Positions 11,875-22,256 are shown, counted from the stretch's first letter. The stretch is 64,000 nucleotides of DNA from Oreohelix idahoensis (GCA_024509875.1 JAMPIV010018781.1:186001-250000), one strand, 5' to 3'. The notes: generated by a model from the sequence alone, not told the origin. A program made the numbers and translations.

Positions 11875-12336
11875 CTAAATCTCTAGTTTCAGACGCTTTG
11901 TAGCTCTTTGCTTCTCGTTCGGTGGTGGTTGTTTATAGGCATCGTCCGGGTGATTGTCTATGGTTGAAGTTGATGTAGGGGTACAAGGGTTGGTGTTGTT
12001 AAGAGGACACCAACTCGGTTCTGGGAATATCGGTTGATAACAACTGGAGTTGATGTAGTGGTCAAACGTGTTACTGGGGCAAGTAGTAGGACAGGTACCT
12101 GCGTTTGGTAACTGTAGTCGGTCAAATTCGGCGAGGATTTCGCCCGGTAAAGCCAGCAGATGTTCAAATTCAGGGCGAGTCAACGTAATGCCGATTTTGG
12201 TAGGAAACTTTAGATATGATTCACCAAAGTATTTTCGCACGTGTAGTAAAGGCTGACCTCTGTAAAAACTTACAGACGCGGCCTTCAGCCCACTCTCCAA
12301 CGGTTTAAGCATTTCATCTCTTCTACGCATATACAC
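11875..12336 (-). CDS. PC4/p15-like ssDNA-binding protein, left-arm copy
   Basis: A 153-residue frame. Residues ~25-75 (RGQPLLHVRKYFG ... TKIGITLTRPEFEHLL) resemble the PC4 (positive cofactor 4) C-terminal domain. That domain is a beta-hairpin strand with a ..V.IR.Y.. motif, then a P.KGISL-type strand and an amphipathic helix. PC4-family proteins bind single-stranded DNA and act in transcription or repair. The C-terminal half is Pro/Thr/Asn-rich and ends in a basic RATKRLKLEI stretch that could serve as a nuclear localisation signal. The frame runs open upstream of the first Met (…VPTNWVYM), so the start is uncertain. A TATA box lies about 85 bp upstream. It differs from the right-arm copy at only about five residues. 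The family call rests on motif likeness only. Confidence 0.6.
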   Translation of the reverse strand: MYMRRRDEMLKPLESGLKAASVSFYRGQPLLHVRKYFGESYLKFPTKIGITLTRPEFEHLLALPGEILAEFDRLQLPNAGTCPTTCPSNTFDHYINSSCYQPIFPEPSWCPLNNTNPCTPTSTSTIDNHPDDAYKQPPPNEKQRATKRLKLEI

Positions 12337-12417
12337 CCAGTTTGTGGGAACGGTGCCGGGGTACTCATCTTCAGTGAGGTGTGAACGTCAGTGTCTGCCG
12401 TTGGTCTCCCAAGTGTC

Positions 12418-12425
12418 TATTTATA
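12418..12425 (-). promoter_or_regulatory. TATA box upstream of PC4-like gene (left arm)
   Basis: TATAAATA on the minus strand lies between the end of the protease fragment and the PC4-like frame, about 85 bp before its first Met. The identical site is at 24719-24726 in the other arm. A core promoter role is inferred from sequence and position only. Confidence 0.5.
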
Positions 12426-12435
12426 TGAAGGAAAA

Positions 12436-12753
12436 CTAGGTTAATCTGGTTTTTGAAACGTGTCCAGACTTGTTGTGCGCTAACAGGGGGCTGATTAGTC
12501 GAACAACTAATCGATCGTTGACGTGTTGTCTATGTGAAAATGGCAGCAGGACTCGCCGCATAGTACCGCCGCGAGCTTTGATCAATACGAAATAAATAGC
12601 GTACAGGCCACAAACGTTGGTAACTACATCTTGTAAATGTCTAGAATTGTAGTTAAAAGGTCTGTTAGAGTTTCTCGCTATAAAATTAACAAGGTCCAGG
12701 TGTCTAGGTGGTAGTCCGAAAGAATCAAAATATTCAAAAGTTCCACAAGGTAG
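12436..12753 (-). pseudogene. Adenain-like cysteine protease, C-terminal part (left arm)
   Basis: The frame reads [17 protein letters not shown] and later VTNVCGLYAIYF followed by ARGG. The FDSFGLPP strand and the NxCGxYxIYF helix with the catalytic Cys are characteristic of the adenovirus-type (adenain/Ulp1 fold) proteases carried by Polintons and adintoviruses. The catalytic His region is absent, because homology starts just before FEYFD in both arms. An apparent Met start at 12795 lies in the inserted LTR and is an artefact. The fragment is therefore N-terminally truncated and presumably inactive. Confidence 0.65.
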
Positions 12754-14215
12754 TGATAAAGTTGTTATTTTATTCCCGTTAATGATATCCACCAAAAGAT
12801 AGATATAAGTGGATGGAAGCAGACATCATCATCATCATCAGTTGATAAGATCTCTATGGTGTTGTTTGCTCCACTGTAGTGTATGGAATGTCAACTTGAC
12901 CTACGCAGTGGTGTGTAGACATGGATTGAGTGTATAATGTGCGAATGTTAATAAGGGTTCGTGGTGTTGACAAATGTTCTTTTCTCACACTCATGTATGG
13001 CTGGAAGTCATCGACACCAACGACTGTGTACCTTTACTAAAGTTTAATTGGACGTACACACTCGACAGCACAGATAGTGACAAATCACAGGTTGGCATAA
13101 TACATCATGGTACAGTGGATAAATGGTCTTGCAATGTTACATGGGCACTCATGTAGAATAATAGTATAAAGGACTGTCAGTAGCCAAGCCCTCAGTATCG
13201 CCCATACATATATATCATCTGACTTCACTGACTGAGCACGTCAGCTTATAAACAATATTTCAGATGGCTTCTAAACCTAATCTCGTTTAGCGACGATTCT
13301 CCAACATAATGTTCAGCACATATTTTTCCATATAATAATATTGAACCGCTAATAACGGGTTCTCATGTGTAGCAGTGATCTCTGGACTAAACAAGCGATA
13401 ATACGGGCATCCCTTTTCTCTTCTTGAAAGTCACTACATGTTTGGTTCCAAGATGGCTTCACTCGTGAGCTGTCACTCACGTTTGGATACAGATAATGAA
13501 TCTGTCCTAAAGTTAGTCATTCATAAAACATTTCATTGCTCTGTAGATTTGATCATGAACAATTGACTGCATTCTACAGGATATAGTGCTGCTAGGAATC
13601 GAAGTCGTTTTCATCGAGTCAAATATATTCTCTTAGACATTCAAATCGTACCTATCGAAAATGGTGGCTTCGTACGAGAGTTCATAAGAGTGTCTATTAT
13701 TACCTTGGTATCAGAAATATGATTCTGCCATTCCTTGGCAATACGAATAAACACTGGGGTAAAGCATACACGATAGGTCTAGACGACTATCACTTTCCCC
13801 ACCAATACTGAGATCACTTTTTCCCCGGCGACAAGCCGACATAGAAAACACAGTCCCTATCGGGACGAAGCCAAATCACACCACACTCTAGCGACACATC
13901 CGCCGAATAGCCTTTGACCTCTCTAGAGACAACAGAACATATAGTTCGACTTAGATATGTAAAGATATACAGATATAAGACAGACTCGTCCTACTCAGAC
14001 AAACAATACACATAAATTCAGGCCATAGATATTCTGAAGCAAGAACAATCTATTACTACCCAAACGGAGTTCGATCGAAAGAGCCGACACAAATTTCAAG
14101 GGAAGTAACTCAATAATGACTTTCCCTTAAGCACTATTTTGTTTACAAAATATTTGCGAACATAACAAGTATACCAATGTATAATATTGTAAGATATCAA
14201 AGACTGCACGTAACA
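12754..14215 (-). repeat. 3' LTR of element 1
   Basis: Same length as the 5' LTR. In element orientation it starts TGTTACGTGCAGTC and ends ...TTTATCA. It contains a short ATC run near 12824. The 60-codon plus-strand frame inside it is also in the other LTR and carries no motif. Confidence 0.95.
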
Positions 14216-14698
14216 GTCTTACCACACCTCCCGGGAAAAAAAAAATGGAACATTTTTTTTTTTTGAAATACATCTAGGAGCAACGTACAATAGGCTCACA
14301 ACGCATGAATAATGCGCAGATGAAAATATCAGGAATACCTATAACGCCTAATATGAGGCTAAGTCGACTTATGGAGCGACTGGTGAGAATGTGTCTCATA
14401 AACTGAGAGAAATTATTTCTCTACAAGTATATTTTTCCAGGAAGGTGTCATCAAAGTATAATACAATTCTGGCAATTACACAATGCCTAAAAAATTCATA
14501 TCATCATTTCGTATTAGATATCTTAAATTTATGATTTATGAAGAAAAAATCATCAAAGCACAGCGGTGAATAAACATCAATGAACCGCTATGTAGTGATA
14601 CAATCATTATATTATTAAATTACAAATGTGTATCTATCATGATATAGAAAAGGAACTACTATAGAACTAGACATATCAAGAAGTCTAAGCCCTAATAG
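14216..14698 (-). other. 3' untranslated part of element 1 with PPT-like tract
   Basis: Non-coding segment between the pol stop and the 3' LTR. On the minus strand a purine-rich GGGAGGTGTGG sits about 8 bp before the LTR and is the best polypurine-tract candidate. It is preceded by A/T homopolymer runs near 14235-14265. Confidence 0.55.
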
Positions 14699-17600
14699 TT
14701 ATGTGGAATCATGTGGGCATCTTGACAGAATGTCTGCCATCACATTATCTGATCCACGAATAGCTCGCACAGAGAAATGAAAAGGTTGAAGAGCAATTGC
14801 ATATCGAGTAGACCTCGAGCTCTTCAAATTCTTACTCTGTATAGCAGTAAGAGCTTTTTGGTCGGTTTCTACTATGAAATGTGCGCCTAGAAGGAATCTC
14901 TGTAGTTTGAGGATCGACCAAACCATAGCTAATAGCTCACGGTCTAAAACCGAATAATTCCTTTCTGCCGCATTAAGTTTTCTGGAAATATACATTACAG
15001 GATGCAGAGTTCCAGAGTACTCTTGCATTAGTGCCGCTCCAATCCCAGTGGATGAAGCGTCACTACGAAGAACGAATGTCTTATCTTTAGTGGGTAGCAC
15101 TAAAATAGGTGGTGTTGAAAACAGTGTTTTAATCTTATCCAGAGAGCATTGGCATTCCTGAGACCAGTGGACCACATTAGGCGAACCTTTCTTTAGAAGT
15201 GTTGAGAGAGGTGCCATGATAGAGGATAGATTCTGAATGAATCTGCCATAAAATTGAATAAGACCTAACAGACTTCTCACCTGTTTTTTAGTCTTAGGGA
15301 TTGAGATGTTAAGTATCTTACTAGTATTATGGTCCTCTGTCTTTAGGAAACCATGACCAACTCGGTGGCCTAGGAAAGAAATTTCGCTAAAACCAATATA
15401 GGCTTTAGAGGGTTTCGCTGTCAGGTTGTGCTCACGCAAAGTAGACAGCAATTCATCTAACCCTGAATAGTGATCTTCCCAAGTATCGCTGAAAAGACAG
15501 ATGTCGTCTAGATATGCAATGACATCTGACCGATAAGATAGGATTCGGCGCATCATGCGTACGAATGTAGCTGGTGCGTTCATAAGACCGAAAGGCATAA
15601 AATTCCATTGGAACAAACCTCTAGGTGTTGAAAAAGCCGTGAGAGGTTTGGCGCGTTCAGATAACGGAACTTGCCAATATCCTTTAGACAAATCAAGTTT
15701 AGTGAAAAAATGAGATTTGGAGAGTCGAGTAAGTAGCTCTTCCAGTAAAGGCATAGGTTCGGCATCGAACTTCGTTACTTGATTCAATTTTCGATAGTCA
15801 ACGCAAAGACGTATGTTATTGTCTTTTTTACGCACAATAACCATCGGCGAAGAATATGCAGAGGTGGATGGTTCGATTATTTTCAAATCTATCATCTCAT
15901 CCAACTCTTTCTCGACCTGTGCTTGAAAATGTATAGGTATAGGATAAGGTCTAACCCTAATAGGAGTATGGTCAGTTAGAACAATGTCATGTTCAATGAC
16001 ATTCGTTTGTCCAGGGATGTCAGTGAGTACATCCTGAAATGTTTGCAACATAGTTGAAACTTGTCGCTGTTCTCCTAGAGACAAATCAGGAGAGACAGTA
16101 ACGTTCTTCCATGATTCACTAGAATGAAGTGGGATCATTGGAAGAGGAAGATTTACATCTGAAAAACTTGTTTCCTCATCCTGTATCACGGACAGTGATG
16201 AGTAATGACCATGTTGTACTGGAGAATTGTCCGTTGCTTGGAAAATGGGTTGCAAATAATCCGGACGTTCATGGAATTCAGTAAGCATATTGATGTGGAA
16301 GGTTTTATGCTTCCCATCAATATCGACAATATAGTCGACATCGGAAATTTTCGATATTATATCGTACGGACCTTTCCAAGAAATAAGTAATCTGTTTTCC
16401 CTACAAGGTAGTAATACAAATGCTTTGTCACCAGGACAAAGTTGTCGTAAGCATCTCTTCTTATTGGCAAATTGCCTTGCCTTCTGTTTCGCAAATTCAG
16501 AAGAAGAAGTTGCTAATTTGCATGCTTCGATAATCTTTTGTCTCAACGCGATGACATATTCGTAGGATGACTTTGTGTCATCGTCAATATTGTCAGATGT
16601 TATGAGATCGTGAAGCAACGACATAGGGCCACGCGGACGCGCGCCAAAGACGAGTTCAAAGGGAGAAAATCCCGTATGTTCATTGGGTACCTCTCTGTAA
16701 GCGAAGAGGGCCGCAGGTAAAACTCTGTCCCAGTCTTGAGGATGATCCTCAGTTATCTTCCCCAGTAAGTTTTTAAGTGTTCTATTAAGGCGTTCGACCA
16801 TACCATTAGACATTGGATGGTAGATACTACTTAAAGATCTATCTATCTGCAGAGTAGACATTACTTGAGACATGGTATCTGATATTAGTTGGGTGCCATG
16901 GTCTGACAATATCTCTCCGGGGAACCCCAGACGAGAAAATATAAGCCAAAGAGCATCTGCAATATCAGCAGTAGTAATGCTCTTCAGAGGAATAGCCTCT
17001 GGCCAACGTGTGCACATATCAACACACGTCAAGATAAACTGATGTCCTCTGGCAGACTTGATCTTAAATGGACCAATAATGTCTATGGCCATTTTTTGGA
17101 ACGGCCGAATAGGAATGTCCGCCGCCTGAATGGGTGCAGCATGCCGTGGACCTTTGGATTTAACTTCCTGACATACTTTACAAGATCGACAATAAATCCG
17201 TATGTCCTTGTTTACCAATGGCCAAAAGAAAGCCGCAAGGACTCTTGACTTAGTACGGGAAAAACCCATGTGTCCAGCACACTGAGAGTCGTGAGCGTGC
17301 TGCAAAATTTTAACTCTCAAATTCTTGGGAACCAGGATTTGAGAATGACTTGACGTAATGGAGTCTTGAACCATACGTACAAGTACGCCATTCTTCTTTG
17401 TAATCCACGATTTACGACTTGTGTCTTTATTCGGATCACCTTTAGTTGCAAGAATGAAGAATTTCTTCAGAGTGGGATCATCTTCTTGCTGTTTTATAAA
17501 CGAGTCACGAGAAATTACCAAGGGATTATCTTGGTTATGCACTTCATTATCTTCAGTAGATGAAGTTTGAGGCATATTAAGAGCCTGAGCTCTAGTGACT

Positions 17601-19162
17601 ACAGCGTTAGCAATCTGCATGTTTTGCCTTTCCCACGTGGAAATTTGTTGCGGAGTGCATTCTCTGACTCCATGAATGCGACCGATGATGAGGTCAGCGA
17701 TCGGATTCGGAAGAAGACATGCGTGTACATCTCCTGTAAAGAAAGGAGTAGCAATCCTAATGATAGCAGTAGAGTATTTCTCTAATGTGCCGCCAAATGT
17801 TACACATTTGACTACTTGTCCAGTGGCACGGGAAGGATCTACGAGTGACTGCCTAACACCAATTGTGGTGCATCCAGAATCAAATAGCACAGAGACTGGA
17901 TTGTTATTCACTAAACCCTTATGTAAGACAAGAGAACCTCTTCCATCATGCGCGACTGATGCCGGAAGAGCAGGAAGAGGATGGCCACAGCTTAAAGTAG
18001 ACACTGTGGTTGGCTCAAATAACGTTTTGCATTGGGGGCACTGAGATGCTCTCCCAAAATCAAAAGCGGCACATGCCATATTACTAGCATCATTATTATC
18101 TTTACTCTGTTTATAGGCTTCATGGGACTCTTGTTGTGCAGAGTTTGCCTGAAAATGTGGTTTATGTCTTTTGTATTGAGATCTACCTCGGTTATTATCA
18201 CCTCTGTAGTTATTGTTACCTCTATTGTAACCCCTATTTGGGTTTGAGTCATAGTTCCCTTGGTTACCATTATCATATTCATTATAATGAGTATCTCTGT
18301 AATTATGATCTTGTTGACTCCAAGACGGATAACCCTGATAGTTTCTATAATTACTTCCTCTACGGAAATTCCTATAATTATGACCACCCCTGTGTCGAGA
18401 GCTATCAGGTCGTCTCCAGTTCTTTGAAGAAGAACCCTGAAATGATTGGTTACCTTGGTTTTGATAACTATTATGGTTACCTTTTTTATCAAATCTGTTT
18501 TGAGGTCCCTGAAATCTGTGTGAATAATTGGGATTGTATGGTGTTGCTGAAGCAACTGGCATACTCTCCTTAATCTTAGTGTTGCCAAAAGTCACGTCGG
18601 GGTGTGCAGTGACATATTGGGAACAATATTCTTCCATTTCTTTTAGAGATTTGGGTTTACGCTCATGTATAAATTCAAGGAAAGGTTTGTTCACACATGA
18701 CATAATCTTATCTCTGAGCAACAAATCCATAAGTCCTTCATACGTTTTTTCTGTTTTGGAAAGCTCAATCCAACGATCAACTGTGAGACGTGCCTTTGCA
18801 GTGAATTCTGAGAATTCTACACCCGTCTCAGGCACCATCGTTTTAAATAAAAGGCGATAGCCTTCCTCACTTAGCTGATATTTTTTTATCAAAGCCGCCC
18901 TAATGACATCATAATTATCCTTATCTGCTTCTCCTACAAGGCATAATCTAGTCAAAGATTCACCTCTCAAGTTTTCTGATAATTGATTAGCGTATTGTGA
19001 TTTATCCACATTATGTGTACGACAAGAACGTTCAAATCTATCCAGCCAGAATGTAATATCGTCACTGGACTGATTGAACGGTGGAACCTTAACCTTGTAA
19101 GTAGAAGGTTTACCATTACCACTAGATGCCTGATTAACATTACTCATACTTGTCAATCTCAA
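14699..19162 (-). CDS. Gag-Pol polyprotein, element 1 (PR-INT-RT-RH order)
   Basis: A 1487-residue open frame. About 20-190: gag capsid-like domain. About 215-340: low-complexity Asn/Tyr/Arg/Gly segment with many NYR and RGG-like units, in place of a classical CCHC knuckle. About 380: a CPQC...SCGH pair. About 425: aspartic protease motif VLFDSGCTT. About 620-665: integrase HHCC zinc domain (HAHDSQCAGH ... CRSCKVC). About 690-790: integrase core with D (AIDIIGPF), D (LSDHGTQ) and E (GMVERLNR). About 930: GPY/F motif (WKGPYD). About 1150-1220: RT with LDLSKGYW and catalytic YLDD. About 1365-1487: RNase H (RSDASSTG, DREL, DILSR). Integrase thus precedes RT, the Gmr1-like arrangement. No stop interrupts it and all catalytic residues I looked for are present, so it may be functional apart from the upstream frameshift. 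The frame continues upstream of its first Met toward the coiled-coil region. Confidence 0.95.
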   Translation of the reverse strand: MRLTSMSNVNQASSGNGKPSTYKVKVPPFNQSSDDITFWLDRFERSCRTHNVDKSQYANQLSENLRGESLTRLCLVGEADKDNYDVIRAALIKKYQLSEEGYRLLFKTMVPETGVEFSEFTAKARLTVDRWIELSKTEKTYEGLMDLLLRDKIMSCVNKPFLEFIHERKPKSLKEMEEYCSQYVTAHPDVTFGNTKIKESMPVASATPYNPNYSHRFQGPQNRFDKKGNHNSYQNQGNQSFQGSSSKNWRRPDSSRHRGGHNYRNFRRGSNYRNYQGYPSWSQQDHNYRDTHYNEYDNGNQGNYDSNPNRGYNRGNNNYRGDNNRGRSQYKRHKPHFQANSAQQESHEAYKQSKDNNDASNMACAAFDFGRASQCPQCKTLFEPTTVSTLSCGHPLPALPASVAHDGRGSLVLHKGLVNNNPVSVLFDSGCTTIGVRQSLVDPSRATGQVVKCVTFGGTLEKYSTAIIRIATPFFTGDVHACLLPNPIADLIIGRIHGVRECTPQQISTWERQNMQIANAVVTRAQALNMPQTSSTEDNEVHNQDNPLVISRDSFIKQQEDDPTLKKFFILATKGDPNKDTSRKSWITKKNGVLVRMVQDSITSSHSQILVPKNLRVKILQHAHDSQCAGHMGFSRTKSRVLAAFFWPLVNKDIRIYCRSCKVCQEVKSKGPRHAAPIQAADIPIRPFQKMAIDIIGPFKIKSARGHQFILTCVDMCTRWPEAIPLKSITTADIADALWLIFSRLGFPGEILSDHGTQLISDTMSQVMSTLQIDRSLSSIYHPMSNGMVERLNRTLKNLLGKITEDHPQDWDRVLPAALFAYREVPNEHTGFSPFELVFGARPRGPMSLLHDLITSDNIDDDTKSSYEYVIALRQKIIEACKLATSSSEFAKQKARQFANKKRCLRQLCPGDKAFVLLPCRENRLLISWKGPYDIISKISDVDYIVDIDGKHKTFHINMLTEFHERPDYLQPIFQATDNSPVQHGHYSSLSVIQDEETSFSDVNLPLPMIPLHSSESWKNVTVSPDLSLGEQRQVSTMLQTFQDVLTDIPGQTNVIEHDIVLTDHTPIRVRPYPIPIHFQAQVEKELDEMIDLKIIEPSTSAYSSPMVIVRKKDNNIRLCVDYRKLNQVTKFDAEPMPLLEELLTRLSKSHFFTKLDLSKGYWQVPLSERAKPLTAFSTPRGLFQWNFMPFGLMNAPATFVRMMRRILSYRSDVIAYLDDICLFSDTWEDHYSGLDELLSTLREHNLTAKPSKAYIGFSEISFLGHRVGHGFLKTEDHNTSKILNISIPKTKKQVRSLLGLIQFYGRFIQNLSSIMAPLSTLLKKGSPNVVHWSQECQCSLDKIKTLFSTPPILVLPTKDKTFVLRSDASSTGIGAALMQEYSGTLHPVMYISRKLNAAERNYSVLDRELLAMVWSILKLQRFLLGAHFIVETDQKALTAIQSKNLKSSRSTRYAIALQPFHFSVRAIRGSDNVMADILSRCPHDST

Positions 19163-19599
19163 TTTCTCTAACTCAAATTCATGTTCTCTTATTGCTTTTT
19201 TCTCTTCAGCATCTAATCTTTTTTGTTCAGCCTCCCTGTCTAATCTTTTTTGTTCAGCTTCACTGTCTAATCTTTTTTGTTCAGATGCAGCTTCTCTTTC
19301 TAATTTTTTTTTTCAGCTTCCCTGTCTAATCTTTTTTGTTCAGCTTCAGCTTCTCTTTCTAATTTTTTTTGTTCAGCTTCAAATCTCCTTTCCTCCACCT
19401 GCATCTGCAATTTCTTTTGTTCAGCAGCAGCCTCAGCTTCTCTTTCTAATCTTTTCTCTTCAGCCATAGTTTTTCTTTCTTCTGCAGCTAATGCTTTGTC
19501 ATATTGAGCAACAGCCCATTGTTCTAATTGTTGACCAGTCTTATCAAGGGCTTTCCCTTGTGTAATGAAGTATTCTAATGTAGACATGATGTCTAACAA
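19163..19599 (-). pseudogene. Gag N-terminal coiled coil, element 1 (1-nt frameshift)
   Basis: The minus strand from 19599 encodes a start MLDIMSTLEYF followed by a Glu/Lys/Arg-rich heptad-like region with repeated EAEQKRLDREAE-type units. It leaves frame at a T run (19304-19313). Neighbouring repeat units have eight T, a G and two T there, so one base appears missing. Beyond the run the same repeat continues in the gag-pol frame to its Met at 19162. The native Gag therefore probably starts at 19599, and the break is a 1-nt slip or a sequencing error in a homopolymer. Confidence 0.7.
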
Positions 19600-20700
19600 T
19601 AATACTAATCACCTGAATCAATAATAATACCACAAGTTCTTAATGACTTGATTAATCAGTATACTATCCCAATATCTGTGGGTCACAAGCCTTTAATAAG
19701 GTCTTGTATAATAGTAATAATAATCAGGTACTGGTTTATACCATAATCCAAGTGCAGTGCACAGGCAATTGTGTCTTATGAAATATACCTATATAAAACA
19801 TATGTCAACCAACAGAATACATAAAGTACAAATAGGACTGACAATACAAGAACGTTTGCAGAAATCAAAATAAATCAAATAGGGAAATCAATGAAAATAA
19901 TCACTGAATCTGCAAAGAATAACAACACAAATGACGTCACAATATATGAATATAAATTGTGAATAGAACTGAAAGATAGAAAAGGTTAGACCAACAAATT
20001 ACAAACAAATCAAAACAAAACTAAAGAACAAAGAAATATTACAAAAATAACAATAATTACAGACTTCACAGCTAACACAAAAGCAACAGTTGTCGCAGCA
20101 AATTTTCAATCAAGAAAATTGCACCTATAGAAAACGCCCACAACGGACCCTCTATGACGTGGGATATTCTGTTGTGAGGACGCCGCCCAACCTTAAACAC
20201 AACCCGCTGACATAGAAACTAACATACTATACAAACAAATAACATGTAAACATAAATATATATAAATTATGTGTATGATAGTATGTGTTGCAAAATAGGC
20301 TCAGTTTTACAGTAATGGCAAAGTTATTTTTATGAAAACAAACAAACTGCCACTTTATTCAATTAAACATTCTGGCCTTAAATATTAAAGTTCATATATG
20401 GAAAACAAGAAGATCCATCGATGAAAATAGGACTTCTTAGTTCACTAATACTGTCTTCCTGTTAATATTGACAAGAATTGATCCAACTGTTCTGTGAAAC
20501 TCTGTAATGTCTAATGTAAAAATGTCAACAACGCTGACCTACATACTGCATTCACTTGACAGGTCACGTGACGAAGTGTTGACAAAGAGCAAACCAATAC
20601 TGCAAGTGTGTCGTATCAGCCACAGGAAACGGTCTGGTATCGGTAATCTGTTGACTTCTGAACTTCTGCGAGGTCAAACCCAGAAAGCTGGTCCACCAGT
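19600..20700 (-). other. 5' leader of element 1 with primer binding site
   Basis: A non-coding leader of about 1.1 kb between the 5' LTR and gag, A-rich on the plus strand. On the minus strand a PBS-like TGGTGGACCAGCTTTCTGGG starts two bases after the LTR (20698 downwards), as expected for pairing with a tRNA 3' end (…CCA). I could not name the tRNA. Confidence 0.6.
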
Positions 20701-22162
20701 TGATAAAGTTGTTATTTTATTCCCGTTAATGATATCCACCAAAAGATAGATATAAGTGGATGGAAGCAGACATCATCATCATCATCAGTTGATAAGATCT
20801 CTATGGTGTTGTTTGCTCCACTGTAGTGTATGGAATGTCAACTTGACCTACGCAGTGGTGTGTAGACATGGATTGAGTGTATAATGTGCGAATGATAATA
20901 AGGGTTCGTGGTGTTGACAAATGTTCTTTTCTCACACTCATGTATGGCTGGAAGTCATCGACACCAACGACTGTGTACCTTTACTAAAGTTTAATTGGAC
21001 GTACACACTCGACAGCACAGATAGTGACAAATCACAGGTTGGCATAATACATCATGGTACAGTGGATAAATGGTCTTGCAATGTTACATGGGCACTCATG
21101 TAGAATAATAGTATAATGGACTGTCAGTAGCCAAGCCCTCAGTATCGCCCATACATATATATCATCTGACTTCACTGACTGAGCACGTCAGCTTATAAAC
21201 AATATTTCAGATGGCTTCTAAACCTAATCTCGTTTAGCGACGATTCTCCAACATAATGTTCAGCACATATTTTTCCATATAATAATATTGAACCGCTAAT
21301 AACGGGTTCTCATGTGTAGCAGTGATCTCTGGACTAAACAAGCGATAATACGGGCATCCCTTTTCTCTTCTTGAAAGTCACTACATGTTTGGTTCCAAGA
21401 TGGCTTCACTCGTGAGCTGTCACTCACGTTTGGATACAGATAATGAATCTGTCCTAAAGTTAGTCATTCATAAAACATTTCATTGCTCTGTAGATTTGAT
21501 CATGAACAATTGACTGCATTCTACAGGATATAGTGCTGCTAGGAATCGAAGTCGTTTTCATCGAGTCAAATATATTCTCTTAGACATTCAAATCGTACCT
21601 ATCGAAAATGGTGGCTTCGTACGAGAGTTCATAAGAGTGTCTATTATTACCTTGGTATCAGAAATATGATTCTGCCATTCCTTGGCAATACGAATAAACA
21701 CTGGGGTAAAGCATACACGATAGGTCTAGACGACTATCACTTTCCCCACCAATACTGAGATCACTTTTTCCCCGGCGACAAGCCGACATAGAAAACACAG
21801 TCCCTATCAGGACGAAGCCAAATCACACCACACTCTAGCGACACATCCGCCGAATAGCCTTTGACCTCTCTAGAGACAACAGAACATATAGTTCGACTTA
21901 GATATGTAAAGATATACAGATATAAGACAGACTCGTCCTACTCAGACAAACAATACACATAAATTCAGGCCATAGATATTCTGAAGCAAGAACAATCTAT
22001 TACTACCCAAACGGAGTTCGATCGAAAGAGCCGACACAACTTTCAAGGGAAGTAACTCAATAATGACTTTCCCTTAAGCACTATTTTGTTTACAAAATAT
22101 TTGCGAACATAACAAGTATACCAATGTATAATATTGTAAGATATCAAAGACTGCACGTAACA
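20701..22162 (-). repeat. 5' LTR of element 1
   Basis: Matches 12754-14215 over all 1462 bp with about five differences (e.g. TAAAGGACTG versus TAATGGACTG near 21115). It is followed at 22163 by the GGTAG target duplication. Confidence 0.95.
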
Positions 22163-22256
22163 GGTAGGTTGTATTGTGATGGTATTTTAAGCGTTTTGTA
22201 TGACTCAGCAGTGTTATTATGTTTCTTTATTCAGGTGTTACAACATATACACAATA
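22163..22256 (-). repeat. Left TIR arm, inner part
   Basis: Continuation of the left arm after the LTR insertion. It is the inverse of about 24302-24395 (ACACAATA ... AATACCATAACAATACAA) and carries the inner copy of the ~80-bp block that also lies near the outer TIR end. Confidence 0.85.

Larger units (their letters stand above)
11489..12753 (-). repeat. Left TIR arm, outer part
   Basis: Inverse of 24405-25670 at roughly 97% identity apart from (TA)n length and a missing 47-bp tandem unit. It contains, from the outside: a terminal block with a TATATA promoter-like motif, an ~80-bp block with TTATTCAGGTGTTACAAC, (TA)n, the PC4-like gene and the protease fragment, both on the minus strand. 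It is cut at 12753 by the LTR element and resumes at 22163-22256. Confidence 0.85.
12754..22162 (-). mobile_element. Complete Gmr1-like Ty3/gypsy LTR retrotransposon (element 1)
   Basis: Two 1462-bp LTRs (12754-14215 and 20701-22162), each TG...CA, differ at only about five positions by eye. They bracket a gag-pol region on the minus strand. The 5-bp TSD GGTAG is at 12749-12753 and 22163-22167. The right TIR of the host Polinton-like element gives the empty site (AAGGTAGGTTGTATTG near 24390, inverted). Pol order is protease, integrase, RT, RNase H, i.e. integrase first. LTR near-identity and an almost intact polyprotein indicate a recent insertion. Confidence 0.95.

Noticed and set aside
12754..12795. 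Met start that extends the left-arm protease fragment
   Set aside because: Those codons are LTR sequence fused by the insertion; the right arm shows the original upstream sequence is different.
12974..13156. 60-codon plus-strand frame, repeated at 20921-21103
   Set aside because: It is duplicated only because it lies in the LTR of element 1, antisense to the element, with no family motif.
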